A DNA stretch of 64,000 nt from UKL13-2 sp031414695 (GTDB lineage: Bacteria; Pseudomonadota; Gammaproteobacteria; Burkholderiales; Usitatibacteraceae), in assembly GCA_031414695.1 (NCBI GenBank), contig JANNWG010000029.1:98200-162199 (forward strand), in the 5' to 3' direction. This document shows, piece after piece, positions 32,883 through 41,093 of the stretch. Each line of letters starts with the position of its first letter. Position 1 is the first letter of the stretch. A program made the position numbers and the translations under genes. A model generated the notes under the pieces. That model saw only the letters and a list, made by a program, of their open reading frames with translations, was not told where the DNA came from and ran no database searches.

Positions 32883-33476
32883 ATGCAGACTCTCATCTAT
32901 CTCCACGGTTTTCGTAGCGCAGCGGCATCAAAAAAAGCGGTTGCGTTGGGTTTAGCGTTACAGCATGTGCGTGCCGATTGGGAATACATCACACCGAATT
33001 TATCATTTGACCCGCTTGTGGCGTCGGCACAAATTGACGCCATCATATTGCGGCAGGCAAACCCGACTAAAAATATCACGCTTGTTGGCTCCTCACTCGG
33101 CGGCTTTTATGCAACGGTCATGGCGGAAAAGTACGGCTGCCGCGCGGTGCTGCTTAACCCATCGCTCAAACCTTATGAAACACTTGCCGCCTACTTAGGC
33201 GAGCAAACCAATTTGCATACAGGCGAAGCGTTTACCTTCACCGCAGCTCATTTGGCGGCATTACAGGCATTGGCTTTTACGCAAATCACTCATCCTGAAC
33301 GCTACATGGCGATTGTCGAAATGGGTGATGCATTGCTCAATCACCATGCGACCTTAGCTAAGTTTGCGGGTGCTACGCATATTGTTGTGGATGGTGGCAA
33401 CCACGATCTTGCCTCTTTTCCCACGCATATTGCCACGCTGCTTCGATTTGCACAGTGTGCAGATTCGGAAATATAA
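32883..33476 (+). CDS. yqiA: YqiA-like esterase (alpha/beta hydrolase, UPF0227)
   Basis: A 197-residue alpha/beta hydrolase. The N-terminal IYLHGFRSAAASKKA carries the oxyanion HGF, the nucleophile elbow is GSSLGG (LVGSSLGGFYATVMAEKYG), and the C-terminal catalytic histidine is in DGGNHDLASF. This is the compact YqiA form, whose E. coli member hydrolyses short acyl esters. It begins the plus-strand run after the divergent hepT/mntA pair and is followed by the RNase II-like gene, an arrangement known in Burkholderiales. Confidence 0.88.
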   Translation: MQTLIYLHGFRSAAASKKAVALGLALQHVRADWEYITPNLSFDPLVASAQIDAIILRQANPTKNITLVGSSLGGFYATVMAEKYGCRAVLLNPSLKPYETLAAYLGEQTNLHTGEAFTFTAAHLAALQALAFTQITHPERYMAIVEMGDALLNHHATLAKFAGATHIVVDGGNHDLASFPTHIATLLRFAQCADSEI

Positions 33477-33545
33477 ATCGCACCGTTCTAAACCGATAGC
33501 TGGCTTTATAATTTCGTTTTATTTATTGATGTGACCGCCTCCACC

Positions 33546-35459
33546 ATGAATGTGTTTTTTGAAGAAGACGGCGGATTCAAAGTTGCGCGCGTGATGGAAG
33601 ATATTGGCACGTCTTTACAAGTTGAGTCACTATCGGGCAAGCGCAGCAAAATCAAAGCCAATGTGGTGCTACTGCGCTTTGAGTCGGCGTTAAGTGAGCT
33701 GCTGCCAGAAGCAGAAAAATTAAGCCTCGCCATTGATCCTGATTTTTTATATGAAGTTTGCGGCGATGCTGAGTTTGCATTTGATGCCTTAGCGCTTGAC
33801 TACTACGGCCACAAGCCATCAGCCGTTGAAGCGGCTTCTTGCGCGATCAAATTGCATAGCGCGCCAATGTATTTTTATAAGCGTGGTAAAGGGCGTTATC
33901 AAAAAGCACCTGCTGAAAACCTGAAAGCTGCCTTAGCCTCGATTGAGCGTAAAGAACGCGAGGCGCTTGAAATGGCCGTATGGGTGGGAGATTTGCTTAG
34001 CGGGGTGATGCCAGAGGCCTTGCAGCCACATATGAATCAACTGCTCTACAAGCCTGATCGTAATACCTTAATGGCGAAGGCGTGCGATAAAGCAGTGGCA
34101 GATTCGTCCATGTCATTAGCACAATTGTTTTTTAATGCGGGCGCCTGGTCGCAGCACCATCAAGCGCCGCATATGGCGCAGCATGACTTTCATGTTGGCA
34201 AATTCTTAGCGGATTATTTTCCAAAAGGGGTTGCGCCTAAAGTTGAAGTGGCAATGACTTTGCCACCTGACTTAGCACTCGCCGATGTCATGGCCTACTC
34301 AATTGATGACGCCGCCACCACCGAGATTGATGATGCATTTTCATGCCTCACCATGGCCGATGGAAAAATAGAAGTCGGCATTCACATCGCCGCCCCTGCG
34401 TTAATGATTGCTGCTGATAGCGCGCTCGATTTATACGCAAAATCGCGACTATCAACGGTTTACTATCCGGGCCACAAAATTACCATGCTGCCCGATGAAG
34501 CAGTCGCTGCCGCCACGCTCGCCGAAGGCCGTGATGTGGCAGTTATTTCGCTTTATGCAGTGTTTACAATGGTTGACGAAGCGTGTGCGCTAGTGTCAAC
34601 CCGCAGCGTAATTGAGCGCGTGCATATTCAAAAAAATCTGCGCTTACACGAATTAGAAACTTGGTTTACCGATGACGCAGTGGCGGCCCAAACACATCAA
34701 GGTGAATTTGGTCGCGAATGTCTCACCTTACATGGCATTGCCCTAGCCCTCAAAGTCGCGCGCGGGGCAAAAGATAACGCCGACTATGTTGATTACAATT
34801 TTGACATCGCCAACAATGGTACACACGTTGACATCAGTGCGCGTGTGCGCGGCAGCCCAGTCGATACGGTCGTTGCCGAGTTAATGATTTTCGCCAATAG
34901 CCAATGGGGTAAGTTGCTCGCCGAAAATAATGTGGCGGCAATTTATCGTGTGCAACAAAATATGAAAACACGCATGACGACCGATGCGCTACCGCATGAG
35001 GGTCTTGGTGTAGCGTACTACGCATGGTCGTCTTCACCGCTACGTCGCTATGTAGATTTAGTCAATCAGCGTCAGTTGATTGCCTTGATTCGCGCTGAGA
35101 CGCCAATCTATCCCAAACGCTCCCCCGTCTTAAACGAGATTGCCCGCATCTTTGATGTGACCTACGATGCTTACGCAGAATTTCAGCGCAATATGGAGCG
35201 CTTTTGGTGCTTGCGGTACCTGCAGCAACAAGAGCTCGCCACCTTTGCGGCAACCATTATTCGTGAGGAGCTAGTGCGCGGTGCAGCCTTGCCACTGATT
35301 GTTCGACTCAAAAAATCGCCCAGCCTTGCGAACAAAACCGCTGTAACGGTTCACATCGGGTCAATTGACTACTGGGCAATTGGCGGCGAATTCACCATTG
35401 ACGAAACATTACATAACGTTGATTCATCTGACTCACCATTGACATCAAAAGCCACATAA
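33546..35459 (+). CDS. RNase II-family exoribonuclease (RNB domain)
   Basis: A 637-residue protein. MNVFFEEDGGFKVARVM is the usual start of this Burkholderiales-type family. The RNB catalytic centre is SIDDAATTEIDDAF (about residues 250-263, with metal aspartates) and the strand VGIHIAAPA. A C-terminal S1-like region is reduced. It should degrade RNA 3' to 5' in the cytoplasm. ATG 33546 is preferred; a GTG at 33531 would add MTAST. It lies between yqiA and a tonB-like gene; the aroE gene that often follows in relatives is absent here. Confidence 0.88.
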   Translation: MNVFFEEDGGFKVARVMEDIGTSLQVESLSGKRSKIKANVVLLRFESALSELLPEAEKLSLAIDPDFLYEVCGDAEFAFDALALDYYGHKPSAVEAASCAIKLHSAPMYFYKRGKGRYQKAPAENLKAALASIERKEREALEMAVWVGDLLSGVMPEALQPHMNQLLYKPDRNTLMAKACDKAVADSSMSLAQLFFNAGAWSQHHQAPHMAQHDFHVGKFLADYFPKGVAPKVEVAMTLPPDLALADVMAYSIDDAATTEIDDAFSCLTMADGKIEVGIHIAAPALMIAADSALDLYAKSRLSTVYYPGHKITMLPDEAVAAATLAEGRDVAVISLYAVFTMVDEACALVSTRSVIERVHIQKNLRLHELETWFTDDAVAAQTHQGEFGRECLTLHGIALALKVARGAKDNADYVDYNFDIANNGTHVDISARVRGSPVDTVVAELMIFANSQWGKLLAENNVAAIYRVQQNMKTRMTTDALPHEGLGVAYYAWSSSPLRRYVDLVNQRQLIALIRAETPIYPKRSPVLNEIARIFDVTYDAYAEFQRNMERFWCLRYLQQQELATFAATIIREELVRGAALPLIVRLKKSPSLANKTAVTVHIGSIDYWAIGGEFTIDETLHNVDSSDSPLTSKAT

Positions 35460-35488
35460 AATAATCGCATGACAGCATTAACGCTATT

Positions 35489-36478
35489 GTGACCGCCGTG
35501 TTCAAACTTTTTGATAAGCCACGGCAAGTTGCACAACAACTCAACAACCGCATCGACGACAATCTAGATCGGGTGGCAGCGCTGCCACCACCGCCAATCG
35601 CTATCTCGATTCAAAAGGCGATAGCTGTTTCAGTACCGATGCAAACAGCAGCGATTGTCTCACTGTGTTTACATATTTTCCCTGTCGTCGGTCTCGGCTT
35701 TGCCATGATTGATGCCAGCCGTTTTGCGCCGCCACACAACATCATGGATGTGGTGTTAGTGAATTCAAAATCCGCCACGCGCCCAATTAACGCCAAGACG
35801 CTCGCGCAGGCTAATCTCGATGGTGGCGGCAATACCGATGACGATATTTCGGCCAAGACCCCACTGCCCGCCATTGAGCAGCAAGCCGCACGTAACGAGC
35901 TACAAGCCACGCAAGAACGCGTGCGTCAGCTTGAAAGCGAAATGAAAACGCTCATGACGCAAGCACGCGCCGCTGCCAAAATCGCGCAAGGTGAAGTGTC
36001 TCCGCCGACAGGCTCGCCCAACCCAGTTGCGGCCTCTGACTTGATGCAAAAATCCATCGAGATTGCTAAATTAGAGGCCGCACTTTCTAAAGAGTATCAA
36101 GCCTATCAGCAACGTCCTAAACGTAAATTTTTAGGCGCACGCGTGGCGGAATATCGCTTCGCGAATTACGTGGACAATTGGCGCCTCAAAATTGAACGCG
36201 TTGGCAACTTAAATTACCCCGAAGAAGCCAAATCTAAAGGCATACACGGCAAATTACAATTAACGGTAGCCATCAAAGCCGACGGTGAGGTTGAGTCAAT
36301 CGAAGTCAATCGCTCTTCTGGCAAACGCGTGCTCGATGAAGCGGCAAAACGTATCGTCATGTTGGCCGCACCCTATGACCGTTTCCCCAATGAAATCAAG
36401 CGCGATACCGATATTATTCACATCACCCGCACATGGATGTTTACCAAGGGTGAAGGCGGCACGCTAGAGACGAAATAG
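35489..36478 (+). CDS. TonB-like energy transducer
   Basis: A 329-residue protein with a cytoplasmic N-terminus, one membrane helix at about residues 50-75 (MQTAAIVSLCLHIFPVVGLG), a periplasmic coiled-coil segment (LQATQERVRQLESEMKTLM) and a C-terminal TonB fold: NLNYPEEAKSKGIHGKLQLT, then VNRSSGKRVLDEAAKRIV. The usual Pro-rich spacer is short. No exbB/exbD or TonB-dependent receptor is nearby. The start is GTG 35489. In relatives, RNB and TonB genes sit side by side, as here. Confidence 0.85.
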   Translation: MTAVFKLFDKPRQVAQQLNNRIDDNLDRVAALPPPPIAISIQKAIAVSVPMQTAAIVSLCLHIFPVVGLGFAMIDASRFAPPHNIMDVVLVNSKSATRPINAKTLAQANLDGGGNTDDDISAKTPLPAIEQQAARNELQATQERVRQLESEMKTLMTQARAAAKIAQGEVSPPTGSPNPVAASDLMQKSIEIAKLEAALSKEYQAYQQRPKRKFLGARVAEYRFANYVDNWRLKIERVGNLNYPEEAKSKGIHGKLQLTVAIKADGEVESIEVNRSSGKRVLDEAAKRIVMLAAPYDRFPNEIKRDTDIIHITRTWMFTKGEGGTLETK

Positions 36479-36507
36479 GCCGTGCCATATTCAGGGTCGG
36501 ATAGGTT

Positions 36508-36867
36508 TTACGGCTTTCGAGATGCGTTGAGTGCAAGTGCCAAATATTCACGAACATGCTTGGCGGCAATATCGTCTTGCGACATGAGTTTGATATGACG
36601 GCGAAATTTTCCTTCGCCCTCAAAAACCTTGTGCTTATCTGGCAGTAAAGCTCCGTTTCCGAACTCAAGCGACACATGCTTCGTGTAAGAAAAAATACCA
36701 CAAAAATGTTTGTCTTCCGCGAACAAGATACCGCCGTATTTAATCTCTTCAACAATTACGCCTTTAAGACCAAGCGCCTGTTCACGCAATGTTTGCACGA
36801 GGTTGAAGCGATCTTCGCCGAAAAGGCGGATGTCGTCGAGAAATTTTATGATTCGGTCAGATGTCAT
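36508..36867 (-). CDS. DUF1801-like (YdhG/CyaY-fold) protein
   Basis: A 119-residue cytoplasmic protein with the family pattern VEEIKYGGILF, FCGIFSYTKHVSLEFGNG and GEGKFRRHIKL. Proteins of this fold include putative iron chaperones and YdeI-type proteins; no activity is certain. It opens a minus-strand run of small genes that ends near the phnE gene, though its 65-bp gap from the next gene suggests its own promoter. Confidence 0.75.
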   Translation of the reverse strand: MTSDRIIKFLDDIRLFGEDRFNLVQTLREQALGLKGVIVEEIKYGGILFAEDKHFCGIFSYTKHVSLEFGNGALLPDKHKVFEGEGKFRRHIKLMSQDDIAAKHVREYLALALNASRKP

Positions 36868-36932
36868 GATGGTTTAGGATTCGCGCAAATAAAATGCTGA
36901 ACGTTTATTGAATTGCATCTTAATACCGCGTT

Positions 36933-37313
36933 TTAACTTAACCATGTGAACACTGCAATGCCCAATAAGCCAAGCCAGCCAGGGTGCATGCCTTTCGTGC
37001 CTATTAGCACTAAAAATGCGCTGGCCAGCGTTGAAAAAATGATGGCGCCTTTTACAAATGGCACAAAACCAACATCGTTAGGCGCAAAGGCCAACCATAG
37101 CAAAATTGCACTAAATGCCCAACCAAAGACTGTGACAATGTGCCAAGTTGCCCAAAGAATTCTGACATGCCGCTCTAGTAATGGTGGCGTCGCAACAGTT
37201 GGCACAATACCTTTATCGCGCATGTGACGAAAAATAAGTACTTCACCCAATACCGAATGGATAGCGCCGACGACAAACGCTAGAACACCAGCACTGATTA
37301 ACCATGGTTGCAT
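36933..37313 (-). CDS. Small membrane protein, four predicted helices, unknown
   Basis: A 126-residue integral membrane protein with hydrophobic segments near residues 5-28, 52-75, 80-100 and 105-124 (for example ISAGVLAFVVGAIHSVLGEV). No enzyme motif is visible. It lies 18 bases after a DUF2834 gene on the same strand, so it may be part of the phnD-phnE transcript. Function unassigned. Confidence 0.7.
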   Translation of the reverse strand: MQPWLISAGVLAFVVGAIHSVLGEVLIFRHMRDKGIVPTVATPPLLERHVRILWATWHIVTVFGWAFSAILLWLAFAPNDVGFVPFVKGAIIFSTLASAFLVLIGTKGMHPGWLGLLGIAVFTWLS

Positions 37314-37331
37314 AAGGACCTTGAAGTCTAT

Positions 37332-37673
37332 TTAACGCTTAGCGGATGCGGCCAACTTTTTCTGCCGCACATATAAAAATGCGGGGAGCGCAAATGACAA
37401 GCCGATGATGCAGTTGGTGAGAATAAAAAACCACACGTGTTTTAAGCCAAGCCGCTTTGCCTCAGCAAACATGAATGGCCAAAACACCAGACACGCTATC
37501 GTAAAATCCATCAGTGTAGCCGCCGCAATTGGTGAACCCCATGCGAGCGAGAGTAAGCCCGATGCACCAGGCACGTAATGTAAGTAGCCAAAATAAACCG
37601 CATATGGCGCAATGGCACCAATAATGGCACTGAATAAATAAAAACGCTGCACGCTAATTTCCTCTTTCTGCAT
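37332..37673 (-). CDS. DUF2834-type membrane protein
   Basis: A 113-residue protein with three or four membrane helices. The conserved-looking segments are MDFTIACLVFWPFMFAEAKR and WFFILTNCIIGLSFALPAFL, which match DUF2834 proteins. Its ATG begins directly after the phnE stop, with no gap, so it is probably translated by the same ribosomes. Function is unknown; linkage to phnE hints at an accessory role but could be incidental. Confidence 0.75.
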   Translation of the reverse strand: MQKEEISVQRFYLFSAIIGAIAPYAVYFGYLHYVPGASGLLSLAWGSPIAAATLMDFTIACLVFWPFMFAEAKRLGLKHVWFFILTNCIIGLSFALPAFLYVRQKKLAASAKR

Positions 37674-38576
37674 TCAGATCAATCGTTGCCGAATACGCCG
37701 TGATAGCGCATCAAAGGCCATCACCATCAAAACAATGGCGAGTAGTAATGTGGCGAGTCGTCCCCATTGAAAAAGTGACACCGCCTCACTCACCAATAAA
37801 CCTAATCCACCCGCACCGATTAAACCAAGCACGGTGGAATCACGAATATTGTATTCCCACAAGTACAAATGGTTTGACGTAAATGACGGCATCAGTTGCG
37901 GCCAGACGCCAAATAGCAGCACCTGCAATGGGTTAGCGCCCGTCGCACGCACGGCTTCAACACCACGCATGTCAATGGTCTCAATGGCCTCCGCAAATAA
38001 TTTGCCGCATGTACCCATAGAGTGCAAGGCAATCGCCAAAATGCCGGCCATCGGCCCCAAGCCAATAATGCCAACAATCAGCAAACCAAATACTAGCGTG
38101 TGAATAGAGCGACTCACATCCAGCATGCGTCGCGCTAACCATGCAATCTGTGCAGGCGCGTGCATATTTTTTGCGGCCAACACCCCGAGAGGCGCGCCAA
38201 GAATCGCTGCGAGTAATGTGCCGAGTGTGGCGATTTGGAATGTCACCCAAATAGCGAGTGTGACGCCGCGTAAATATTTTGCTTCCGTTTCGCGCTGATT
38301 TTCAACCCGTAATACACGACCATCATCACTGATAAATTCGAGCGCGGTGTTGCCAAACCAGACATTGATAAACGACGGTACTGACAATTCCTGTGCCGTC
38401 GTTTTTAAATTTTGCCAAGGTTTACGGCCAAAAGAAAAATCGTCCGTTGCCACCAAGCTTGCGACGGATAAGGCGATAACTGCCGCATAAATCAATAGCA
38501 GCAGTGTCGTCCAGCGCGATGAAAAAGCGAGACGCTTTGACGACATTTGTGTTTGGCTAGCCTCAATACTGTTCAT
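37674..38576 (-). CDS. Phosphonate/phosphite-type ABC transporter permease (PhnE family)
   Basis: A 300-residue inner-membrane protein with about six helices. The cytoplasmic EAA loop that docks the ATPase is visible: AEAIETIDMRGVEAVRATGA followed by NPLQVLLFGVWPQ. The N-terminal segment RWTTLLLLIYAAVIALSVASL and the periplasmic loop with FSFGRKPW fit PhnE. It should work with the PhnD-like protein encoded upstream, from which it is separated by a strong hairpin. No phnC ATPase gene is present, so the transporter is incomplete as seen. Confidence 0.88.
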   Translation of the reverse strand: MNSIEASQTQMSSKRLAFSSRWTTLLLLIYAAVIALSVASLVATDDFSFGRKPWQNLKTTAQELSVPSFINVWFGNTALEFISDDGRVLRVENQRETEAKYLRGVTLAIWVTFQIATLGTLLAAILGAPLGVLAAKNMHAPAQIAWLARRMLDVSRSIHTLVFGLLIVGIIGLGPMAGILAIALHSMGTCGKLFAEAIETIDMRGVEAVRATGANPLQVLLFGVWPQLMPSFTSNHLYLWEYNIRDSTVLGLIGAGGLGLLVSEAVSLFQWGRLATLLLAIVLMVMAFDALSRRIRQRLI

Positions 38577-38592
38577 TTAGCAGCTTTTTCGC

Positions 38593-38656
38593 CGTTCGCC
38601 CAGAGGTATCGAAGGGCTTGTTATGCATAAAGCCCTTCGATACCTCTGGGCGAACG
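38593..38656. repeat. 27-bp perfect inverted repeat between phnD and phnE
   Basis: Arms at 38593-38619 and 38630-38656 are exact reverse complements with a ten-base spacer. The core GTTCGCCCAGAGGTATCGAA then GGGC resembles the widespread REP-like theme of GTTCG...TCGAAGGGC palindromes. In RNA it would form a very stable hairpin, which could protect the phnD message or block read-through into phnE, making binding protein in excess of permease. Confidence 0.85.
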
Positions 38657-38695
38657 ATAATTAATTAAACAGCACTGAAGCTAGGTTAGAAAAAC

Positions 38696-39595
38696 TTATT
38701 TTGCCTTCGGCTGCAACCAGCCCATTGCCAATGCCGCATCTTTAATCGGTGCGTAATATTTATTATCTTTTGAAACGAAGCCGGTGTAATTGTTCGGCAA
38801 TAAATTAGGCTGTGTTTTAAGCGCTTCACCGATACTGCTTAACGTTGCAGCAAGTTTGGCGGTGAATGCCGCATCTTTTGCCAACACCGATGACACCGCA
38901 AACGCATCGTTGGGCAGTGGCGCTGAAGTCCAAATAATTTTTGAATCCGCCGCTTTGATTAACCCTTGCTCAATCATCGTATCGCGATTGCGGTTGAAGT
39001 CGGCACCGGCATCAAGCTCGCCGCGCGTGACCTGCGTCTCAATGGCTTGATGTTTGGTGTTAATCACTTTAGAAAAATATTTTTCAGGGTCAATACCGCG
39101 CTTAAAAAATTCATGTGACGGAATCAAAAACCCAGATGTCGAGCCCTTATCACCGAAGGCAAATGTTTTGCCTTTCAAGTCATCAATCGAATTGATGCCA
39201 CTTTTAGGGTTCGTAATCATGATGGCGAAGTATTCGGGCTTGCCCTGATAAAGAATAGTAGAAACGACTTCTGCGCCCGCATTGTGATTCGCCAACACAT
39301 AGCCCCACGGCCCCATCAGCGCCATATCTGTCTCACCACTAGCAAGGGATTTTGCTAAACCTTCCCATGTATCCACAGTGCGAAGTCTGACTTCACGGCC
39401 TAATTTTTTGGATAAATATTCGGCGAGTGGCTTATACGTGGCGTCATTTTTTTCTTTATCTGGCTGGAAGAGTCCTACGCCTAGCTCTAGCGGCTTTTGT
39501 GATTGCGCCATAGCGTTAGCGCTGAATGCAACTGCGGCGCTGACTAAACAAAGTAAGCAAATTTTTAGTGCCGCAAGTAAAGACTGTTTCATCAT
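38696..39595 (-). CDS. PhnD-like periplasmic phosphonate/phosphite-binding protein
   Basis: A 299-residue exported protein with a signal peptide (residues 1-31, ending ANAMA). The family pattern is clear: PLAEYLSKKLGREVRLRTVD, then GETDMALMGPWGYVLAN, SGINSIDDLKGKTFAFGDKG and STSGFLIPSHEFF. The ligand may be a phosphonate, phosphite or related oxyanion. The mature protein contains no cysteine, which argues against an AioX-type arsenite sensor. An AGGAAAAC site precedes the ATG pair at 39595/39592. It is transcribed divergently from arsR with about 118 bases between start codons. Confidence 0.88.
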   Translation of the reverse strand: MMKQSLLAALKICLLCLVSAAVAFSANAMAQSQKPLELGVGLFQPDKEKNDATYKPLAEYLSKKLGREVRLRTVDTWEGLAKSLASGETDMALMGPWGYVLANHNAGAEVVSTILYQGKPEYFAIMITNPKSGINSIDDLKGKTFAFGDKGSTSGFLIPSHEFFKRGIDPEKYFSKVINTKHQAIETQVTRGELDAGADFNRNRDTMIEQGLIKAADSKIIWTSAPLPNDAFAVSSVLAKDAAFTAKLAATLSSIGEALKTQPNLLPNNYTGFVSKDNKYYAPIKDAALAMGWLQPKAK

Positions 39596-39678
39596 CGTTT
39601 TCCTGTTGGTGAGTCAAGATTATGCGCAGAAATTGCGCGATTGACTAAGTACGCGTGAGATGAAATTGTAGATGCTGC

Positions 39679-39714
39679 TTGACACCGTTTATTATTTCGA
39701 TAATACTAGAAATA
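39679..39714 (+). promoter_or_regulatory. Promoter and candidate ArsR operator before arsR
   Basis: A sigma-70 type promoter is visible: TTGACA at 39679-39684, 16-base spacer, TAATAC at 39701-39706. The perfect inverted halves TATTTC (39693-39698) and GAAATA (39709-39714) flank the -10 box and reach the arsR ATG, where a repressor would block polymerase. The expected transcription start is at or within a few bases of the ATG, so the message is leaderless or nearly so. Confidence 0.6.
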
Positions 39715-40088
39715 TGGAAATTAAAAATACATCACTTGCTGCCGTACAAGCACTTAGCGCACTTGCTCAGGAAACACGCTTATCTATTTATCGGCTACTC
39801 GTGGAAGTGGGGCCAGAGGGCCTGTCTGTCGGTGCAATCGCCGAGAAGCTTAATCTCGCCAACGCCACGCTGTCGTTTCACTTAAAAGAATTAGTTAACG
39901 CGGATTTAGTTGTCACCGCGCCAAATGGCAGATCCATTATTTGCTCTGCGAATTTCAAATCAATGACAGCGCTAATTGAATATTTAACTGAAAACTGTTG
40001 TGCTGGTGCTAGTTGTGCAACAACGCTTGATTGCAAACCCAATAAAGCAACAAATTCACTTACTTCACGCAAAAGGAAACTAGGATGA
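39714..40088 (+). CDS. arsR: ArsR-family arsenic-responsive repressor
   Basis: A 124-residue winged-helix repressor: LSALAQETRLSIYRLLVEVG at the start, the recognition helix LNLANATLSFHLKELVNADL, and a basic wing. The metal site is not the CVC helix of plasmid ArsR. Instead a cysteine cluster lies after the fold (NCCAGASC then LDC), as in ArsR types with C-terminal As(III) sites. ATG 39714 is chosen over an upstream ATG at 39672, which would lie within the promoter. The stop overlaps arsI, so repressor and enzyme are coupled. Confidence 0.92.
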   Translation: MEIKNTSLAAVQALSALAQETRLSIYRLLVEVGPEGLSVGAIAEKLNLANATLSFHLKELVNADLVVTAPNGRSIICSANFKSMTALIEYLTENCCAGASCATTLDCKPNKATNSLTSRKRKLG

Positions 40089-40585
40089 AACGATTTCATG
40101 TGCATGTTGGTGTCGATAATCTCGCCGAATCAACGCGATTTTATTCGGCGATGTTTGGTGTCGCCCCAAGTGTTGAAAAACAAGATTACGCCAAGTGGAT
40201 GTTAGATGACCCACGTATAAATTTTGCCATCTCATCACGCGGCAATGAAGTGGGGGTAAATCACCTTGGCCTTCAGGCTGAAGATGCGGCTGAGCTAGCC
40301 GATATTCATCAACACTTGCTTGATGCAGATAAGGTAGGAGCTAGCCTAGTGGCTGAGGAAGGGGCAAATTGTTGCTATGCCAAATCAGATAAATATTGGG
40401 TAACAGATCCGTCTGGTATTGCGTGGGAAAGTTTTCATACGTTGGACACAATACCCACTTTTGGTAGCGCCGTAAAAACCGAATTGACACCCGCAAAAGT
40501 AGCCAATGCATGCTGTGCGCCAAAAATTGCCATCACACCAAACATCAATGTTGCATCACCAACTAAAGGAGGCTGCTGTGGCTGA
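40085..40585 (+). CDS. arsI: ArsI-type C-As lyase (VOC-family dioxygenase)
   Basis: A 166-residue vicinal-oxygen-chelate protein. KRFHVHVGVDNLAESTRFYS carries the first metal histidine, VNHLGLQ the second, and SGIAWESFH the glutamate of the Fe(II) site. The paired cysteines in GANCCYAKSDKYW near residue 96 are the signature arsenical-binding pair of ArsI. ArsI uses oxygen to cleave the C-As bond of trivalent methyl- and aromatic arsenicals, releasing As(III). Two more CC pairs lie at the C-terminus (NACCAPK, GGCCG). It overlaps arsR by four bases and arsC by eight. Confidence 0.9.
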   Translation: MKRFHVHVGVDNLAESTRFYSAMFGVAPSVEKQDYAKWMLDDPRINFAISSRGNEVGVNHLGLQAEDAAELADIHQHLLDADKVGASLVAEEGANCCYAKSDKYWVTDPSGIAWESFHTLDTIPTFGSAVKTELTPAKVANACCAPKIAITPNINVASPTKGGCCG

Positions 40586-41093
40586 CCGTATTTTTAATGT
40601 GCTGTTTTTATGCACGCATAATTCGGCGCGCTCCGTCATGGCGGAGGCACTACTCAACAAAATGGGTGAGGGTCGATTCAAGGCTTTTAGCGCAGGCAGT
40701 CAGCCGAAATCATCACCCAACCCATTTGCACTCGATAAAGTTGCTTCCCTCGGTTTTACGCGCGAAGATTTCAAGAGTAAATCATGGGACGACTTTGCCA
40801 AACCTGGGGCGCCGCACATGGACATTATCATCACCGTCTGTGATAACGCTGCTGGTGAGGCATGCCCTGTGTGGCTCGGCCATCCGGCGACAGCACACTG
40901 GGGATTTCCTGACCCATCCGACGCACAGGGCGACGATGCCATCAAACGCGCCGCGTTCGATCAAGTCTTTAATGCGATTAAATTTCGCATCCAGTTTTTA
41001 GTCAGCCTTCCGATTGATAAGCTCGAACATTTGTCACTCAGTAATGCACTAAAGAAAATCCATAGCGATGCGGGCGAGATTTCAAGCACGTGA
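40578..41093 (+). CDS. arsC: Arsenate reductase, low-molecular-weight phosphatase type
   Basis: A 171-residue enzyme that reduces As(V) to As(III). The anion loop is CTHNSAR (CX5R) near residue 11. The resolving cysteines are in TVCDNAAGEACPVWLG near 83-90, the thioredoxin-coupled arrangement. The start is GTG 40578, with AGGAGG five bases upstream inside the arsI 3' end; that decides the start. It overlaps arsI by eight bases and the aquaporin gene by four, so the operon is tightly coupled. Confidence 0.93.
   Translation: MADRIFNVLFLCTHNSARSVMAEALLNKMGEGRFKAFSAGSQPKSSPNPFALDKVASLGFTREDFKSKSWDDFAKPGAPHMDIIITVCDNAAGEACPVWLGHPATAHWGFPDPSDAQGDDAIKRAAFDQVFNAIKFRIQFLVSLPIDKLEHLSLSNALKKIHSDAGEISST

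Noticed and set aside
38696..39595. PhnD-like protein as an AioX-type arsenite-sensing protein because it adjoins arsR
   Set aside because: AioX-type sensors use cysteine to bind As(III); the mature protein here contains none.
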